DNA from: Bombilactobacillus bombi | GTDB lineage: Bacteria; Bacillota; Bacilli; Lactobacillales; Lactobacillaceae | Length of the DNA stretch: 64,000 nucleotides | Reading direction: 5' to 3' | NCBI RefSeq assembly: GCF_003522965.1 | Contig: NZ_CP031513.1 | Coordinates: 1,488,001 to 1,552,000 of the forward strand | Shown here: positions 1 through 8,040 of the stretch, one piece after another | How positions within the stretch are numbered: the first letter of the stretch is position 1 | Layout of the letters: each line of letters begins with the position of its first letter | Notes under the pieces: model-generated | The model's input: the letters and a program-made list of their open reading frames with translations, nothing else | What the model was told of the DNA's origin: nothing | Database searches by the model: none | Made by a program: the position numbers and the translations under genes

Positions 1-345
1 GTTACTTTCCTGTAAAGCATAAGGGATCTTAAATAATGCATATACTAGCACTTCACTGGTTTGAGCGGCAAAAAGAATTATTAAAAAACTCAATATTAAA
101 AAGAAAAAATTAGCCAGCAATTTTTTTTGCAGCAATAAGTAAAGAGCCACTATTAATATTTCTACAGCAAATAAAACCATCAAAATTACATTATAATCAA
201 AATAAACAATCCCTAAAATAATTATTCCAAAAGTAATAATTGAGCTCAACGCTAGCTTTAAAAAATCCAGCAAAGTTAAATTTATTTGAAAAATATGTAA
301 GCATAGCCAATATAACAAACAATAATAGCCTAAAATTAATAACAT
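1..345 (-). CDS. Partial membrane protein, possible N-terminus of a sensor kinase
   Basis: An open frame starts at ATG 345 and runs off the left edge (115 codons seen). A purine-rich stretch (GGTAGGG) lies just upstream as a possible ribosome site. The visible part is almost wholly hydrophobic, with about four membrane helices and no recognisable catalytic motif. It is divergent to the sensor kinase at 632, and its topology would fit the sensor half of another AgrC/ComD-like kinase, but that is inference from context. It could equally be an unrelated membrane protein. The C-terminal half lies outside the window. Confidence 0.5.
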   Translation of the reverse strand, partial: MLLILGYYCLLYWLCLHIFQINLTLLDFLKLALSSIITFGIIILGIVYFDYNVILMVLFAVEILIVALYLLLQKKLLANFFFLILSFLIILFAAQTSEVLVYALFKIPYALQESN

Positions 346-631
346 CCTACCCTACCTATAATTTTAATTAATCATTATTCAAGTCATTTATAAACTTATC
401 ATACTGCTTATTCATGCGTAAAAACTAACTACATAATTAAATTTGAAATCTAATTTTTTGTGTTAATCCAATCATTGAATCAGCGTCAATTCTTCAAAAA
501 CAAACGTTTCTCATTCAATGAAATTTAATTGCCGTATTAATGCTACTATTATACATAAGGAGAAACTTAAAATTAATAAATGGTTTCCTTGGATATCCAA
601 ATAATAATATCAAAAAATTGGAGATGATAAG
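346..631 (+). promoter_or_regulatory. Divergent intergenic region and leader of the first sensor kinase
   Basis: Positions about 443-475 match the sequence just upstream of the second kinase (about 4433-4468), including a plausible weak promoter (TTGAAA, 18 bases, TCCAAT). About 130 bases absent from the second copy then intervene before the shared GGAG (620-623) and TTG start. This extra segment contains a strong Shine-Dalgarno (AAGGAG 557-562) and a 28-codon ORF (518-604, minus no strand change). No double-glycine leader peptide is visible. Confidence 0.4.
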
Positions 632-1963
632 TTGGTCACTGTTAGTAAATTGGCTGATTTTATAGATAATACACTTATTATTTATTTAATGGCTAATTTA
701 ACTCATATATATAATTATAATTATAAAAAATATTTTTTCATTATAGATATTATCCAGTCTCTTTTACTTGGATACATAGGCTTATATATAGAAAATTTGA
801 ATGTGCTTCTTTGGTTTTTGATTACCTTTTTGATTCAAAAAATATTTCATCGGTTAAATTATCAATTTCTAAGCGCTAGATTATTATCAATAATAACAAT
901 TGTATTTATTACCATAATATCAGCCTGTATCGAACCAATTGTAAAATTTTCTATATTTAGATTATTTCATCTACGATATTCTAATGATGTTAGGCTTTAT
1001 ATTCGTATTATCTTTTATATATTTATCGCATTACTCCTGATGTTTGTACTGTATAAACACAACAATCAAATCATTATTATTAAACAACAAATTAAAAAGC
1101 TGGGTTTAGAAACTAGAATTTTTAAATTATTAGTTTTCTTATTGGTGTCCTTAATTTTTATTATAGTTCTTACACAAATAACCAATATAACGAAGACTGT
1201 TATGATTCCATTATTAATTATTTTTATAATCTTTATAGTTTTAACTTTTATCCAAGTCTTTTCTTTTATCCAAGCTTACAGTTATCGGCAAGAGACTGAA
1301 GCTAAAATCGTGCAAAATCAACAATTACAAGAGTATCTCCAAAACACAGAACAGCAATATCAAGAATTACGTCACTTTAAACACGACTATCAAAATATGC
1401 TGTTGGCTTTGGAAGGCTTCGCCAAAAAGGGTAATCAACAACAATTTAAAGATTATTATCACCAACTAGTACAACAACGACCCCAGACAGAAAATTTAGA
1501 AGAACTAACAATCAGCCATATTGATTACTTAAAAAATGAACCTTTGCGGGGATTAATTATTCAAAAGTTCTTTGCTGCAAAACAAGATAACATTCAATTA
1601 CAGTTAGAAATTGATCAAAATATTGAAATTCATAACCCGGATATTCTCTCCATTGTCCGTATTTTAGGCATTTTGCTGGATAATGCTCTAGAACAAACAG
1701 CCCAAGAAAATGAAAAGGTCGTTACTTGTGCTTTTAATCAAACTGCTGATCAAATTATTGAAATCACAATTGCTAATCCTGCAACTAACCTGACCAATAT
1801 CGATCAATTATTTGCCAATGGTTACACCACCAAACAAGATCACCATGGATTTGGTCTCAATAATGTCCAAAAAATGGTTAAACAAAATAAAAATTTGTTT
1901 TTAGAAACCGAACTTTTAAAGCAACATCTAAATATCACACTAATGATTACAGGCGAAGAATAA
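632..1963 (+). CDS. AgrC/ComD-like sensor histidine kinase, orphan copy
   Basis: Membrane sensor kinase of the peptide-pheromone type, 443 residues. Residues about 10-215 form six to seven hydrophobic helices, followed by a short coiled coil. The phospho-acceptor region RHFKHDYQN has its His at 251. The ATPase domain shows the N-box DNALEQ (Asn 351) and G-box HHGFGL (about 404-409). The start is TTG 632 with GGAG eight bases upstream; the paralogue uses the same arrangement. It is about four-fifths identical to the kinase at 4502. Unlike that copy it is followed by a terminator instead of a response regulator, so it is either an orphan or shares the regulator at 5833. The ligand is unknown. 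Confidence 0.85.
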   Translation: MVTVSKLADFIDNTLIIYLMANLTHIYNYNYKKYFFIIDIIQSLLLGYIGLYIENLNVLLWFLITFLIQKIFHRLNYQFLSARLLSIITIVFITIISACIEPIVKFSIFRLFHLRYSNDVRLYIRIIFYIFIALLLMFVLYKHNNQIIIIKQQIKKLGLETRIFKLLVFLLVSLIFIIVLTQITNITKTVMIPLLIIFIIFIVLTFIQVFSFIQAYSYRQETEAKIVQNQQLQEYLQNTEQQYQELRHFKHDYQNMLLALEGFAKKGNQQQFKDYYHQLVQQRPQTENLEELTISHIDYLKNEPLRGLIIQKFFAAKQDNIQLQLEIDQNIEIHNPDILSIVRILGILLDNALEQTAQENEKVVTCAFNQTADQIIEITIANPATNLTNIDQLFANGYTTKQDHHGFGLNNVQKMVKQNKNLFLETELLKQHLNITLMITGEE

Positions 1964-2007
1964 TGTTATCTATCTTCACTAAGACATAAATTATTCTTGC
2001 TAAAAGA

Positions 2008-2049
2008 ACAGAAAAAAGCCATTCCAACATAGGAGTGGCTTTTTTCTGT
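2008..2049 (+). terminator. Rho-independent terminator after the orphan kinase
   Basis: An A-rich stem with core AAGCCATTCC pairs with GGAGTGGCTT around the loop AACATA and ends in a T-run. It separates the kinase from the ABC operon, which therefore needs its own promoter. Confidence 0.85.
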
Positions 2050-2077
2050 GGTTAAAAGACAGCTCAGCTTTTTAAAA

Positions 2078-2107
2078 TAACGTTTATCTGCCAAAAATTA
2101 ACGTTTA
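2078..2107 (+). promoter_or_regulatory. LytTR-type response-regulator binding site (direct repeat)
   Basis: Two identical 9-mers TAACGTTTA (2078-2086 and 2099-2107) are separated by 12 bases, so they repeat every 21 bases, about two helical turns. Direct repeats with this spacing are the known operator form for PlnC/PlnD-like and related LytTR regulators of lactobacilli. A possible -10 (TAATAT, 2141-2146) lies about 33 bases after the right repeat. The obvious binder is the LytTR regulator at 5833. Binding itself is inferred. Confidence 0.75.
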
Positions 2108-2290
2108 AAAAAATTGAAACTATTTTTTATCAAAATTAATTAATATATAGACATCAGCTAATTAGTTATTCACATCAAATGATTATTTTATTAATTAAAA
2201 AGATTAGAAAGGAGAAATTGAAGATTATAAAGTTCTAGAGATTTTCACTAAACATCTAATCTTAAATCACAACTATTATAAGGAGACAAC
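2108..2290 (+). promoter_or_regulatory. Leader of the ABC operon
   Basis: AT-rich leader with a possible -10 near 2141. A pair of complementary heptamers (AGATTAG 2201-2207 and CTAATCT 2256-2262) encloses an extra ribosome-site-like AAAGGAG (2208-2214). The gene itself has its own AAGGAG just before ATG 2291. Very short ORFs exist here (for example ATG 2180 to TAG 2236) but show no family features. Confidence 0.35.
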
Positions 2291-2716
2291 ATGAAAAAAT
2301 TAATAATAAGTTCCATTATCGCCAACACCGTTATTTTTGGAATCACCTATTCTTTTATCGCTAATATGTCCTCAATTGCCTTTGCCATTATGATCTATCT
2401 CTTGCCCCTCATATATAATGTTGGCGCAACTTGGTTTGCATCCAAAAAACTAAGCAGCAAACAATTAAATCAACTATTTATCGGATTACCAACAATATCC
2501 ACTATTTTCTATTATGTATTTGGCCTCTCAATGAAAAATAACAGCATGTGGGAAATGTTTATCAATAAAAATACCATGACTAGTGGTTCCGTATCATTTA
2601 GCGTCGGACATAATCTTATTTCCCCAAGTCAAATTATTTTCATTATTGCTCTATACGGCTGTATTGAATTTTTAACCAAATTAGTATTAAAAAACAAAAA
2701 GTTAGAGGTAATTTAA
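2291..2716 (+). CDS. Small four-helix membrane protein, Msa-like
   Basis: A protein of 141 residues with about four hydrophobic segments and a lysine-rich tail. The N-terminus (MKKLIISSIIANTVIFG) and the hydrophobic pattern recall the Msa family of small membrane proteins; this is a resemblance from memory, not a search result. It is the first gene of a three-gene operon: its stop lies 1 base before the ATPase start. It follows the LytTR direct repeat. A role in immunity, or as an accessory to the transporter, is plausible from context only. Confidence 0.6.
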   Translation: MKKLIISSIIANTVIFGITYSFIANMSSIAFAIMIYLLPLIYNVGATWFASKKLSSKQLNQLFIGLPTISTIFYYVFGLSMKNNSMWEMFINKNTMTSGSVSFSVGHNLISPSQIIFIIALYGCIEFLTKLVLKNKKLEVI

Positions 2717-2717
2717 A

Positions 2718-3611
2718 ATGCAAGAGCTAGTAAAAATTAACAATCTCAGTAAAAAATATCGCAAAAACTCTTTCTACTCTTTAAAAGATGTCAATGTAAC
2801 TATCAACGATGGAGATATTATTGGTCTAATTGGAAAAAATGGCGCGGGTAAATCAACGTTTTTGAAGTTAATCACGAAAGCAATTAATCCTACTACAGGA
2901 TCAATTGAATATAAAGGACAAAATATTCATCAAGCCGATAACGTTTTAGAACCTTTTGGTATCATGATTGAAACTGTCTTTCTACCATATTTATCCGTAA
3001 TTGATAATTTAAACTTCTATTTAGAAATTCACAATAAAACGGAATACAAAGATAATATAAAAAATACCTTAAATTTGGTGGGATTGTGGGCACACCGTAA
3101 TAGAAAGCCCGCTGATTTCTCCTTTGGTATGAAACAACGCGTGGCTTTGGCCATTGCTCTAGTAACCGAACCCAGCTTTTTAATTTTAGATGAACCTTTT
3201 GTGGGCTTGGATCCGGTCGGAGTTTCTAATTTAATTGATATCTTAAAACAATGGGCTTCTAAGAGACAAGTAACCATGATCATTTCTAGTCACCAATTAG
3301 AAGAACTAGAGAGCTTATGTACGAGATATATCTTTATCGATCAAGGTCAGCTCCGTAAAGCCTTTAATAAAAACGTGGCTTTAATGGAAATTCAGACTAC
3401 TAAATTATCTGATAATCTTATCAAGACCTTAAAGCAATACGGTCAGACGGTCGAATATAATGCACAAAACAACAAAATAGTTATTTCCAAAGATATCTCC
3501 CAAAAGGACCTCAATGATTTGCTACTAATTTTAACTCAAGCACAAGTCATTAATAGTATTTCCAACAATAACAGTCAATTAAAAGGATTTTTTGATACAG
3601 AAAAGGGGTAA
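2718..3611 (+). CDS. ABC transporter ATP-binding protein (ABC-2 type)
   Basis: Cytoplasmic ATPase of 297 residues. Walker A GKNGAGKST is at 39-47. The signature is the variant SFGMKQ (about 135-140), Walker B FLILDEP (about 154-160), and the H-loop His 192 sits in SSHQ. The shape resembles BcrA/NatA-type ATPases used for drug or bacteriocin efflux and self-protection. It pairs with the permease that starts 3 bases after its stop. All catalytic motifs are present. The substrate is unknown. Confidence 0.9.
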   Translation: MQELVKINNLSKKYRKNSFYSLKDVNVTINDGDIIGLIGKNGAGKSTFLKLITKAINPTTGSIEYKGQNIHQADNVLEPFGIMIETVFLPYLSVIDNLNFYLEIHNKTEYKDNIKNTLNLVGLWAHRNRKPADFSFGMKQRVALAIALVTEPSFLILDEPFVGLDPVGVSNLIDILKQWASKRQVTMIISSHQLEELESLCTRYIFIDQGQLRKAFNKNVALMEIQTTKLSDNLIKTLKQYGQTVEYNAQNNKIVISKDISQKDLNDLLLILTQAQVINSISNNNSQLKGFFDTEKG

Positions 3612-3614
3612 AAA

Positions 3615-4370
3615 ATGCTTAGCTTAACAAACACATTAACCAAAGTAACATTCAAGAAAAAAGAAACTTGGCTATTTCTAGTATTTTGTGCAGTGCCTTT
3701 ATTATTAATAGTAGGAGATTTATTGGGATCTAATTTCCTACAACTCAATGCTATGGGCAATAAGATTAGCTTCATGGATTTCTTCAATGCTGTACTGTCA
3801 CTACAATATAAAATCACTTTACCAATTATGTCTTTAACGTTTTTGATTTCTTCGTCAATCCATGATGAAATCAAAAATGGCGTGCTCTTCTTATATAAAG
3901 ATATGAATAGAAGCAAAATTTTAAACTCTAAATTGTTAACTTTTATCACTGTCTTATTCAATTACATCGTCTTACTCTTCATTGCTTGTTTAGTAACCTA
4001 CTATACAGATTTAAGAACCAAAAGCTATACAACCGGTAAATTCTGGGGCAGTGTTGCAGCTAATCAAGATGCTATCGCTGGTATTGTAGGCTTAGTTTGC
4101 CTCATGGTAATTATTATCTTTCTTTCAACAGCTGTTTCTTTAAACTTAAGCAATGGTTTCACTTTATTAATTGGCACAGTATTCGCAGTTCTTTCAACGA
4201 CATTATCCCAAGTTAAAAACATTAAATATATTTTCCCTAATAGCTACGCTAATGATTTTCATAAATATGGTTTTAATAATACCTTACTCATTACGTTAGG
4301 AATTACTCTTATTTATTTGATCGTAATATACGTATATTCATCATATAAGTTTAAACATCTTGAATATTAA
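3615..4370 (+). CDS. ABC-2 type transporter permease
   Basis: Integral membrane protein of 251 residues with about six hydrophobic helices (near 20-40, 60-80, 105-130, 150-180, 185-205 and 225-245). The second position of each helix pair and the size fit ABC-2 permeases working with the preceding ATPase. It is the third gene of the operon and is closed by a terminator that begins at its stop codon. Substrate and direction of transport cannot be read from the sequence; context suggests peptide export or immunity. Confidence 0.8.
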   Translation: MLSLTNTLTKVTFKKKETWLFLVFCAVPLLLIVGDLLGSNFLQLNAMGNKISFMDFFNAVLSLQYKITLPIMSLTFLISSSIHDEIKNGVLFLYKDMNRSKILNSKLLTFITVLFNYIVLLFIACLVTYYTDLRTKSYTTGKFWGSVAANQDAIAGIVGLVCLMVIIIFLSTAVSLNLSNGFTLLIGTVFAVLSTTLSQVKNIKYIFPNSYANDFHKYGFNNTLLITLGITLIYLIVIYVYSSYKFKHLEY

Positions 4371-4401
4371 AAAAGTTGGTGGTCACGCACCAACTTTTTT
4401 G
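4370..4401 (+). terminator. Terminator of the ABC operon
   Basis: AAAAGTTGGTG pairs with CACCAACTTTT around a short loop and ends in a T-run. It directly follows the permease stop. Confidence 0.9.
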
Positions 4402-4501
4402 TTCACACTCAAAAGGATGATTTAAAAATCAGATGAACTTGTATCTAATTTTTTGTGTTAATCTAATAATTGGATCAATATTAATCTTTGGAGATGATGA
4501 G

Positions 4502-5833
4502 TTGATTAATATTAATATGTTAACTGATTTTATAGATAATACACTTATTATTTATTTAATAGCTAATTTAACTCATATATTTAATCATAATTACAAAAAC
4601 TATTTTTTTATTTTGGATATTATCCAATCTTTCATACTTGGATACATAGGCTTATATATAGAAAATTTAAATGTGCTTTTTTGGTTTTTAATTACCTTTT
4701 TGCTTCAAAAAATATCTCATCGGTTAAATTATCAATTCTTAAATGCTCGATTATTATCCATTTTAACAATTTTATTTATTACTATTATATCAGCCTGTAT
4801 TGAACCAATAATAAGATTTTCTTTATTGAGATTATTTTATCTAAGATATTCTAATGATGGTATTTTTTATATTCGCTTTATTTTATATATATTTATTTCA
4901 TTATCCTTAATATTGATCATATATAAATACACTAATCCACTAATTATCATTAAACAAAAAATTAAAATGCTGGGTTTAGAACCTAAAATTTTTAAAATAT
5001 TAGTTTTCCTATTGGTATCATTCATTTTTATTATATTTCTTACACAAATAACCAATATAACAAAGACAGTTAGGATTCCATTACTACTTATTTTTCTAAT
5101 CTTTATAGCTTTAACTTTTATTCAAGTCTTTTATTTTATCCAAGCTTATAGTTATCGGCAAGAAACTGAAGCTAAAATTGTGCAAAATCAGCAATTACAA
5201 GAGTATTTACAAACTATGGAACAGCAATATCAAGAATTACGTCATTTTAAACATGACTATCAAAATATGCTGCTGGCTTTGGAAGGTTTTGCAAAAAAAG
5301 GTAATCAGCAACAATTTAGAGATTATTATCAACAATTAGTTCAACAACAGCCCCAGACAGAAAATTTAAAAAATCTAACAATTAGTCATATTGATTACTT
5401 GAAAAATGAACCCTTGCGGGGGTTAATTATTCAAAAGTTCTTTGCCGCTCAACAGGCTAATATCCAGCTCCAATTAGAAATTGAACAAGATATCCAAATT
5501 CATAATTCAGATATTCTCTCAATTGTCCGTATTTTAGGCATTTTATTGGATAATGCTCTAGAACAAACAGCACAAGAAACTGAAAAAGTCATCCAATGCT
5601 CATTTAATATAATTGATAAAAAGGTTATTGAAATTACTGTGGCTAATCCCGCAACTAACTTGACCAATATTGATCAATTATTTATCAATGGTTATACTAC
5701 GAAGCAAGGTCATCACGGTTTTGGTCTTACTAATGTTCAAAAACTAGCCAAACAAAATAAAAATTTATTTTTAGAAACTGAACTTTTAAAACAACATTTA
5801 AATATCACACTAATGATTACAGGAGAAGAATAA
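4502..5833 (+). CDS. AgrC/ComD-like sensor histidine kinase with paired regulator
   Basis: Second copy of the pheromone sensor kinase. I choose TTG 4502 because GGAG (4490-4493) precedes it and it gives 443 residues, the same as the first copy. An ATG at 4433 is in frame but has no well-placed ribosome site. There are six to seven membrane helices, then HFKHDYQN, DNALEQ and HHGFGL motifs as in the paralogue. The stop overlaps the response-regulator start (TAATG), so the two are translationally coupled. Most differences from the first copy lie in the sensor half, which might change peptide specificity. Confidence 0.85.
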   Translation: MININMLTDFIDNTLIIYLIANLTHIFNHNYKNYFFILDIIQSFILGYIGLYIENLNVLFWFLITFLLQKISHRLNYQFLNARLLSILTILFITIISACIEPIIRFSLLRLFYLRYSNDGIFYIRFILYIFISLSLILIIYKYTNPLIIIKQKIKMLGLEPKIFKILVFLLVSFIFIIFLTQITNITKTVRIPLLLIFLIFIALTFIQVFYFIQAYSYRQETEAKIVQNQQLQEYLQTMEQQYQELRHFKHDYQNMLLALEGFAKKGNQQQFRDYYQQLVQQQPQTENLKNLTISHIDYLKNEPLRGLIIQKFFAAQQANIQLQLEIEQDIQIHNSDILSIVRILGILLDNALEQTAQETEKVIQCSFNIIDKKVIEITVANPATNLTNIDQLFINGYTTKQGHHGFGLTNVQKLAKQNKNLFLETELLKQHLNITLMITGEE

Positions 5834-6570
5834 TGTTCCCCATTTATCTTTTAGAAGACAGCTTTGAACAGAGAACTAATTATGCACAAATCATTACCAA
5901 TACCATTATGATTAATGACTTACCCATGAAGTTAGTTTGTCAAACAGATACCGCGGCCGATTTATTAGCTGCTATTGATCAACAATATGAAGGTCTTTTC
6001 TTTTTAGACATGGAAATTCAAGGTCAAGCTGAAGTTGGCCTTCAAACAGCGGTACAAATTCGCGACCAAATACCTGCAGCGCAGATTGTTTTTATTACTA
6101 CCCATGGCGAATTGTCTTTTTTAACCCTCGAACGTAAAATTGCTCCTTTGGATTATGTATTAAAAGATCGAGGGATGGAACATATTAAAGCCAATATCCG
6201 AGAAGATATTTTAAAAACTAACGATTTAATCAAATCCGGTAAATATAAGAAAGAAAATTTATTTACTTATCACATTGGTCCACGTTACTTTTCTTTACCA
6301 CTCTCAGAAGTCGTTTATCTGAATACTTCTAAATTTAATCCCGGGCGCGTGCAGTTACATGCCCTCAAAAAGGACTCCGAATTTGTTGATAATCTCAATG
6401 ACCTCGAACAAAAATATCCAATGTTGTTTCGCAGCGATAAAAGTTATCTCATTAATTTAGATTTGTTAGATCACTTTGATAATCAAAAACGCGAAATTCA
6501 CTTTATCAATGGCAGCATCGCCTATGCTTCTATCCGCAAGGCTCGTGAATTGGTAAAAATACTTAAATAA
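5833..6570 (+). CDS. LytTR-family response regulator (AgrA/ComE/PlnC-like)
   Basis: A 245-residue cytoplasmic regulator. The receiver domain has acidic E8/D9, phospho-acceptor Asp 59 (FFLDM) and Lys 111. The LytTR DNA-binding domain covers about 145-243 and contains the typical FRSDKSYLINL stretch. Its start overlaps the kinase stop. Family members bind 9-bp direct repeats two helical turns apart, and exactly such a repeat lies at 2078-2107, upstream of the ABC operon. No comparable repeat was seen before the exporter at 8-10 kb. Confidence 0.9.
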   Translation: MFPIYLLEDSFEQRTNYAQIITNTIMINDLPMKLVCQTDTAADLLAAIDQQYEGLFFLDMEIQGQAEVGLQTAVQIRDQIPAAQIVFITTHGELSFLTLERKIAPLDYVLKDRGMEHIKANIREDILKTNDLIKSGKYKKENLFTYHIGPRYFSLPLSEVVYLNTSKFNPGRVQLHALKKDSEFVDNLNDLEQKYPMLFRSDKSYLINLDLLDHFDNQKREIHFINGSIAYASIRKARELVKILK

Positions 6571-6640
6571 TTATATTGGCAAGCTGTATTATGTCTCTAA
6601 TATTAGAAAAATCCAAGTTATGTAATTAACTTCTTTACGT

Positions 6641-6703
6641 CTACCAGCCGCTGTCATCAAAATCGGATAAGTTAGCATCCCAAACAGAAATTTTATTTAA
6701 CAA
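6641..6703 (-). other. Short unexplained reading frame in the convergent gap
   Basis: Twenty codons read on the minus strand from TTG to TAG give LLNKISVWDANLSDFDDSGW. The composition is more like real coding sequence than like the AT-rich spacer around it. There is no ribosome site, and the frame lies beyond the terminator of the exporter operon, so it may be a gene remnant. Function unknown. Confidence 0.2.
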
Positions 6704-6741
6704 AAAAAGATTAGCCAGAAATTTTCCTGCTAATCTTTTTA
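6702..6741. terminator. Bidirectional terminator between regulator and exporter operon
   Basis: AAAAAGATTAGC pairs with GCTAATCTTTTT, with A-rich and T-rich flanks on both sides. It serves the convergent response-regulator transcript and the HlyD-like transcript. Confidence 0.85.
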
Positions 6742-8040
6742 TTAATGATTAAATATTTTATTTATTAAATAAGACCACCATGATTGTTGACCAGTAATAA
6801 TTGTCCCAGACCCATTTACACCAGAACGTAACTGCCGCATCTGCTTAGGAGAAGCCTTAACTTGTGCTGTCACACTTTGACCTTGCTGGCGGACAACAGT
6901 ACCTTTTAATAGTTGATGCGATAAGGTAATCAAGACCTTTTGTCCTTTATGAATTTGTGAATTATCAGGATTATTAATTTTTGCTTGAACTGTCAAAGGC
7001 TGCTTATTATTAAGAAGTGGATCGATTTGTGCCCAAGTTATAGTATCTTTATTAATATCCTGCTTAAATGTATGCACAATGCCTGCTGCGGGTGCTTGAT
7101 AGGTCACAATTTGGTTTTTTCTTTGAGCTAGCTTAATTTGTTGTTGAGTATTGTGTTGTTGCTGTGATAACTGCTTTTGCAGCTGCTCACAAAACTGCAA
7201 TTGTTCTGCTTGCAGATTATCCATATTTTGTTGATTAGTGTCACTATTATATTGCCCATAATCAAATTGCAAGCTTTGAAATTGAACTTCTTGTAAATTA
7301 TTCTGTAATTGCGCAATCCCAATTTGTAAATCCGCCAAATAAGTCTCTTGAAGTTCCTTTTTGGCTACTGGTATTTCTGTTGTGGACAATCGCTGAGAAT
7401 ATAAATGATAAAGATTGTAATAAAGATTGTTCTTAGATAAAGATTTGCCTGATCTAATTGCTTGTTGCAGCTTTTGTAAATCTCGCAAATGTCGTCGATA
7501 AGTCTGCTGACTAAAGCTCAAATCATGTTCTATTTGTGTTTTGGTAGCTCGCAGCGGCTGCATTGCAAAGTCATTTTGCAATACATAAACTTGACGGCGC
7601 TGGGCATAACTTTGATATAAATCAGCATAGTTGTTTGAATGATTTTGATTAAATAAATTTTTATTTTGTTGCACGCTGTCAGTTAAAGTTTTTAAGTTAG
7701 TTATTTGTTCATTTAAAACTTGATTTTGCCATTGCAAATCTTTTAATTGCTGTTGTCGCGCAAACGAGCGATATACCAATAAAGTTTGCCCTTTTTTGAC
7801 TTGAGCATCATTACGTAAATAGTTATGTTTAATCTGATCATGTTTATGTGTTTGAACTAATGGAACTTGATGTTGACTTGCAAGTTTTCCAGTTATCGAA
7901 ACTGTAGTTTCTCGCGGAGCCCACAATAAAAATAACAGTCCCAAAATCACAAAAACTAACAATGGAATGATAATAATGCGTGGATAATGATTGATACGTT
8001 GCCGATAAAAATTGCTCCTCTCCCACACTTTTTTATCCAT
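6742..8040 (-). CDS. HlyD/LcnD-like export accessory protein
   Basis: Membrane-fusion-type partner of the ABC exporter upstream, about 432 residues. The start at ATG 8040 has AGGAG eight bases ahead and overlaps the exporter stop by 8 bases, so translation is coupled. There is one membrane segment near residues 22-42 (IIIIPLLVFVILGLLF), then a long Gln-rich coiled coil (about 85-310) and a lipoyl/barrel-like C-terminal part. Such proteins carry double-glycine peptides or bacteriocins across the envelope in lactic acid bacteria. The substrate is not visible nearby. Confidence 0.8.
   Translation of the reverse strand: MDKKVWERSNFYRQRINHYPRIIIIPLLVFVILGLLFLLWAPRETTVSITGKLASQHQVPLVQTHKHDQIKHNYLRNDAQVKKGQTLLVYRSFARQQQLKDLQWQNQVLNEQITNLKTLTDSVQQNKNLFNQNHSNNYADLYQSYAQRRQVYVLQNDFAMQPLRATKTQIEHDLSFSQQTYRRHLRDLQKLQQAIRSGKSLSKNNLYYNLYHLYSQRLSTTEIPVAKKELQETYLADLQIGIAQLQNNLQEVQFQSLQFDYGQYNSDTNQQNMDNLQAEQLQFCEQLQKQLSQQQHNTQQQIKLAQRKNQIVTYQAPAAGIVHTFKQDINKDTITWAQIDPLLNNKQPLTVQAKINNPDNSQIHKGQKVLITLSHQLLKGTVVRQQGQSVTAQVKASPKQMRQLRSGVNGSGTIITGQQSWWSYLINKIFNH

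Noticed and set aside
3575-3961. 128-codon minus-strand frame
   Set aside because: Antisense to the ABC-2 permease; no start signals.
4433-4501. Upstream ATG extending the second kinase by 23 residues
   Set aside because: Ribosome site too far (about 15 bases), while TTG 4502 has GGAG at good spacing and matches the paralogue length.
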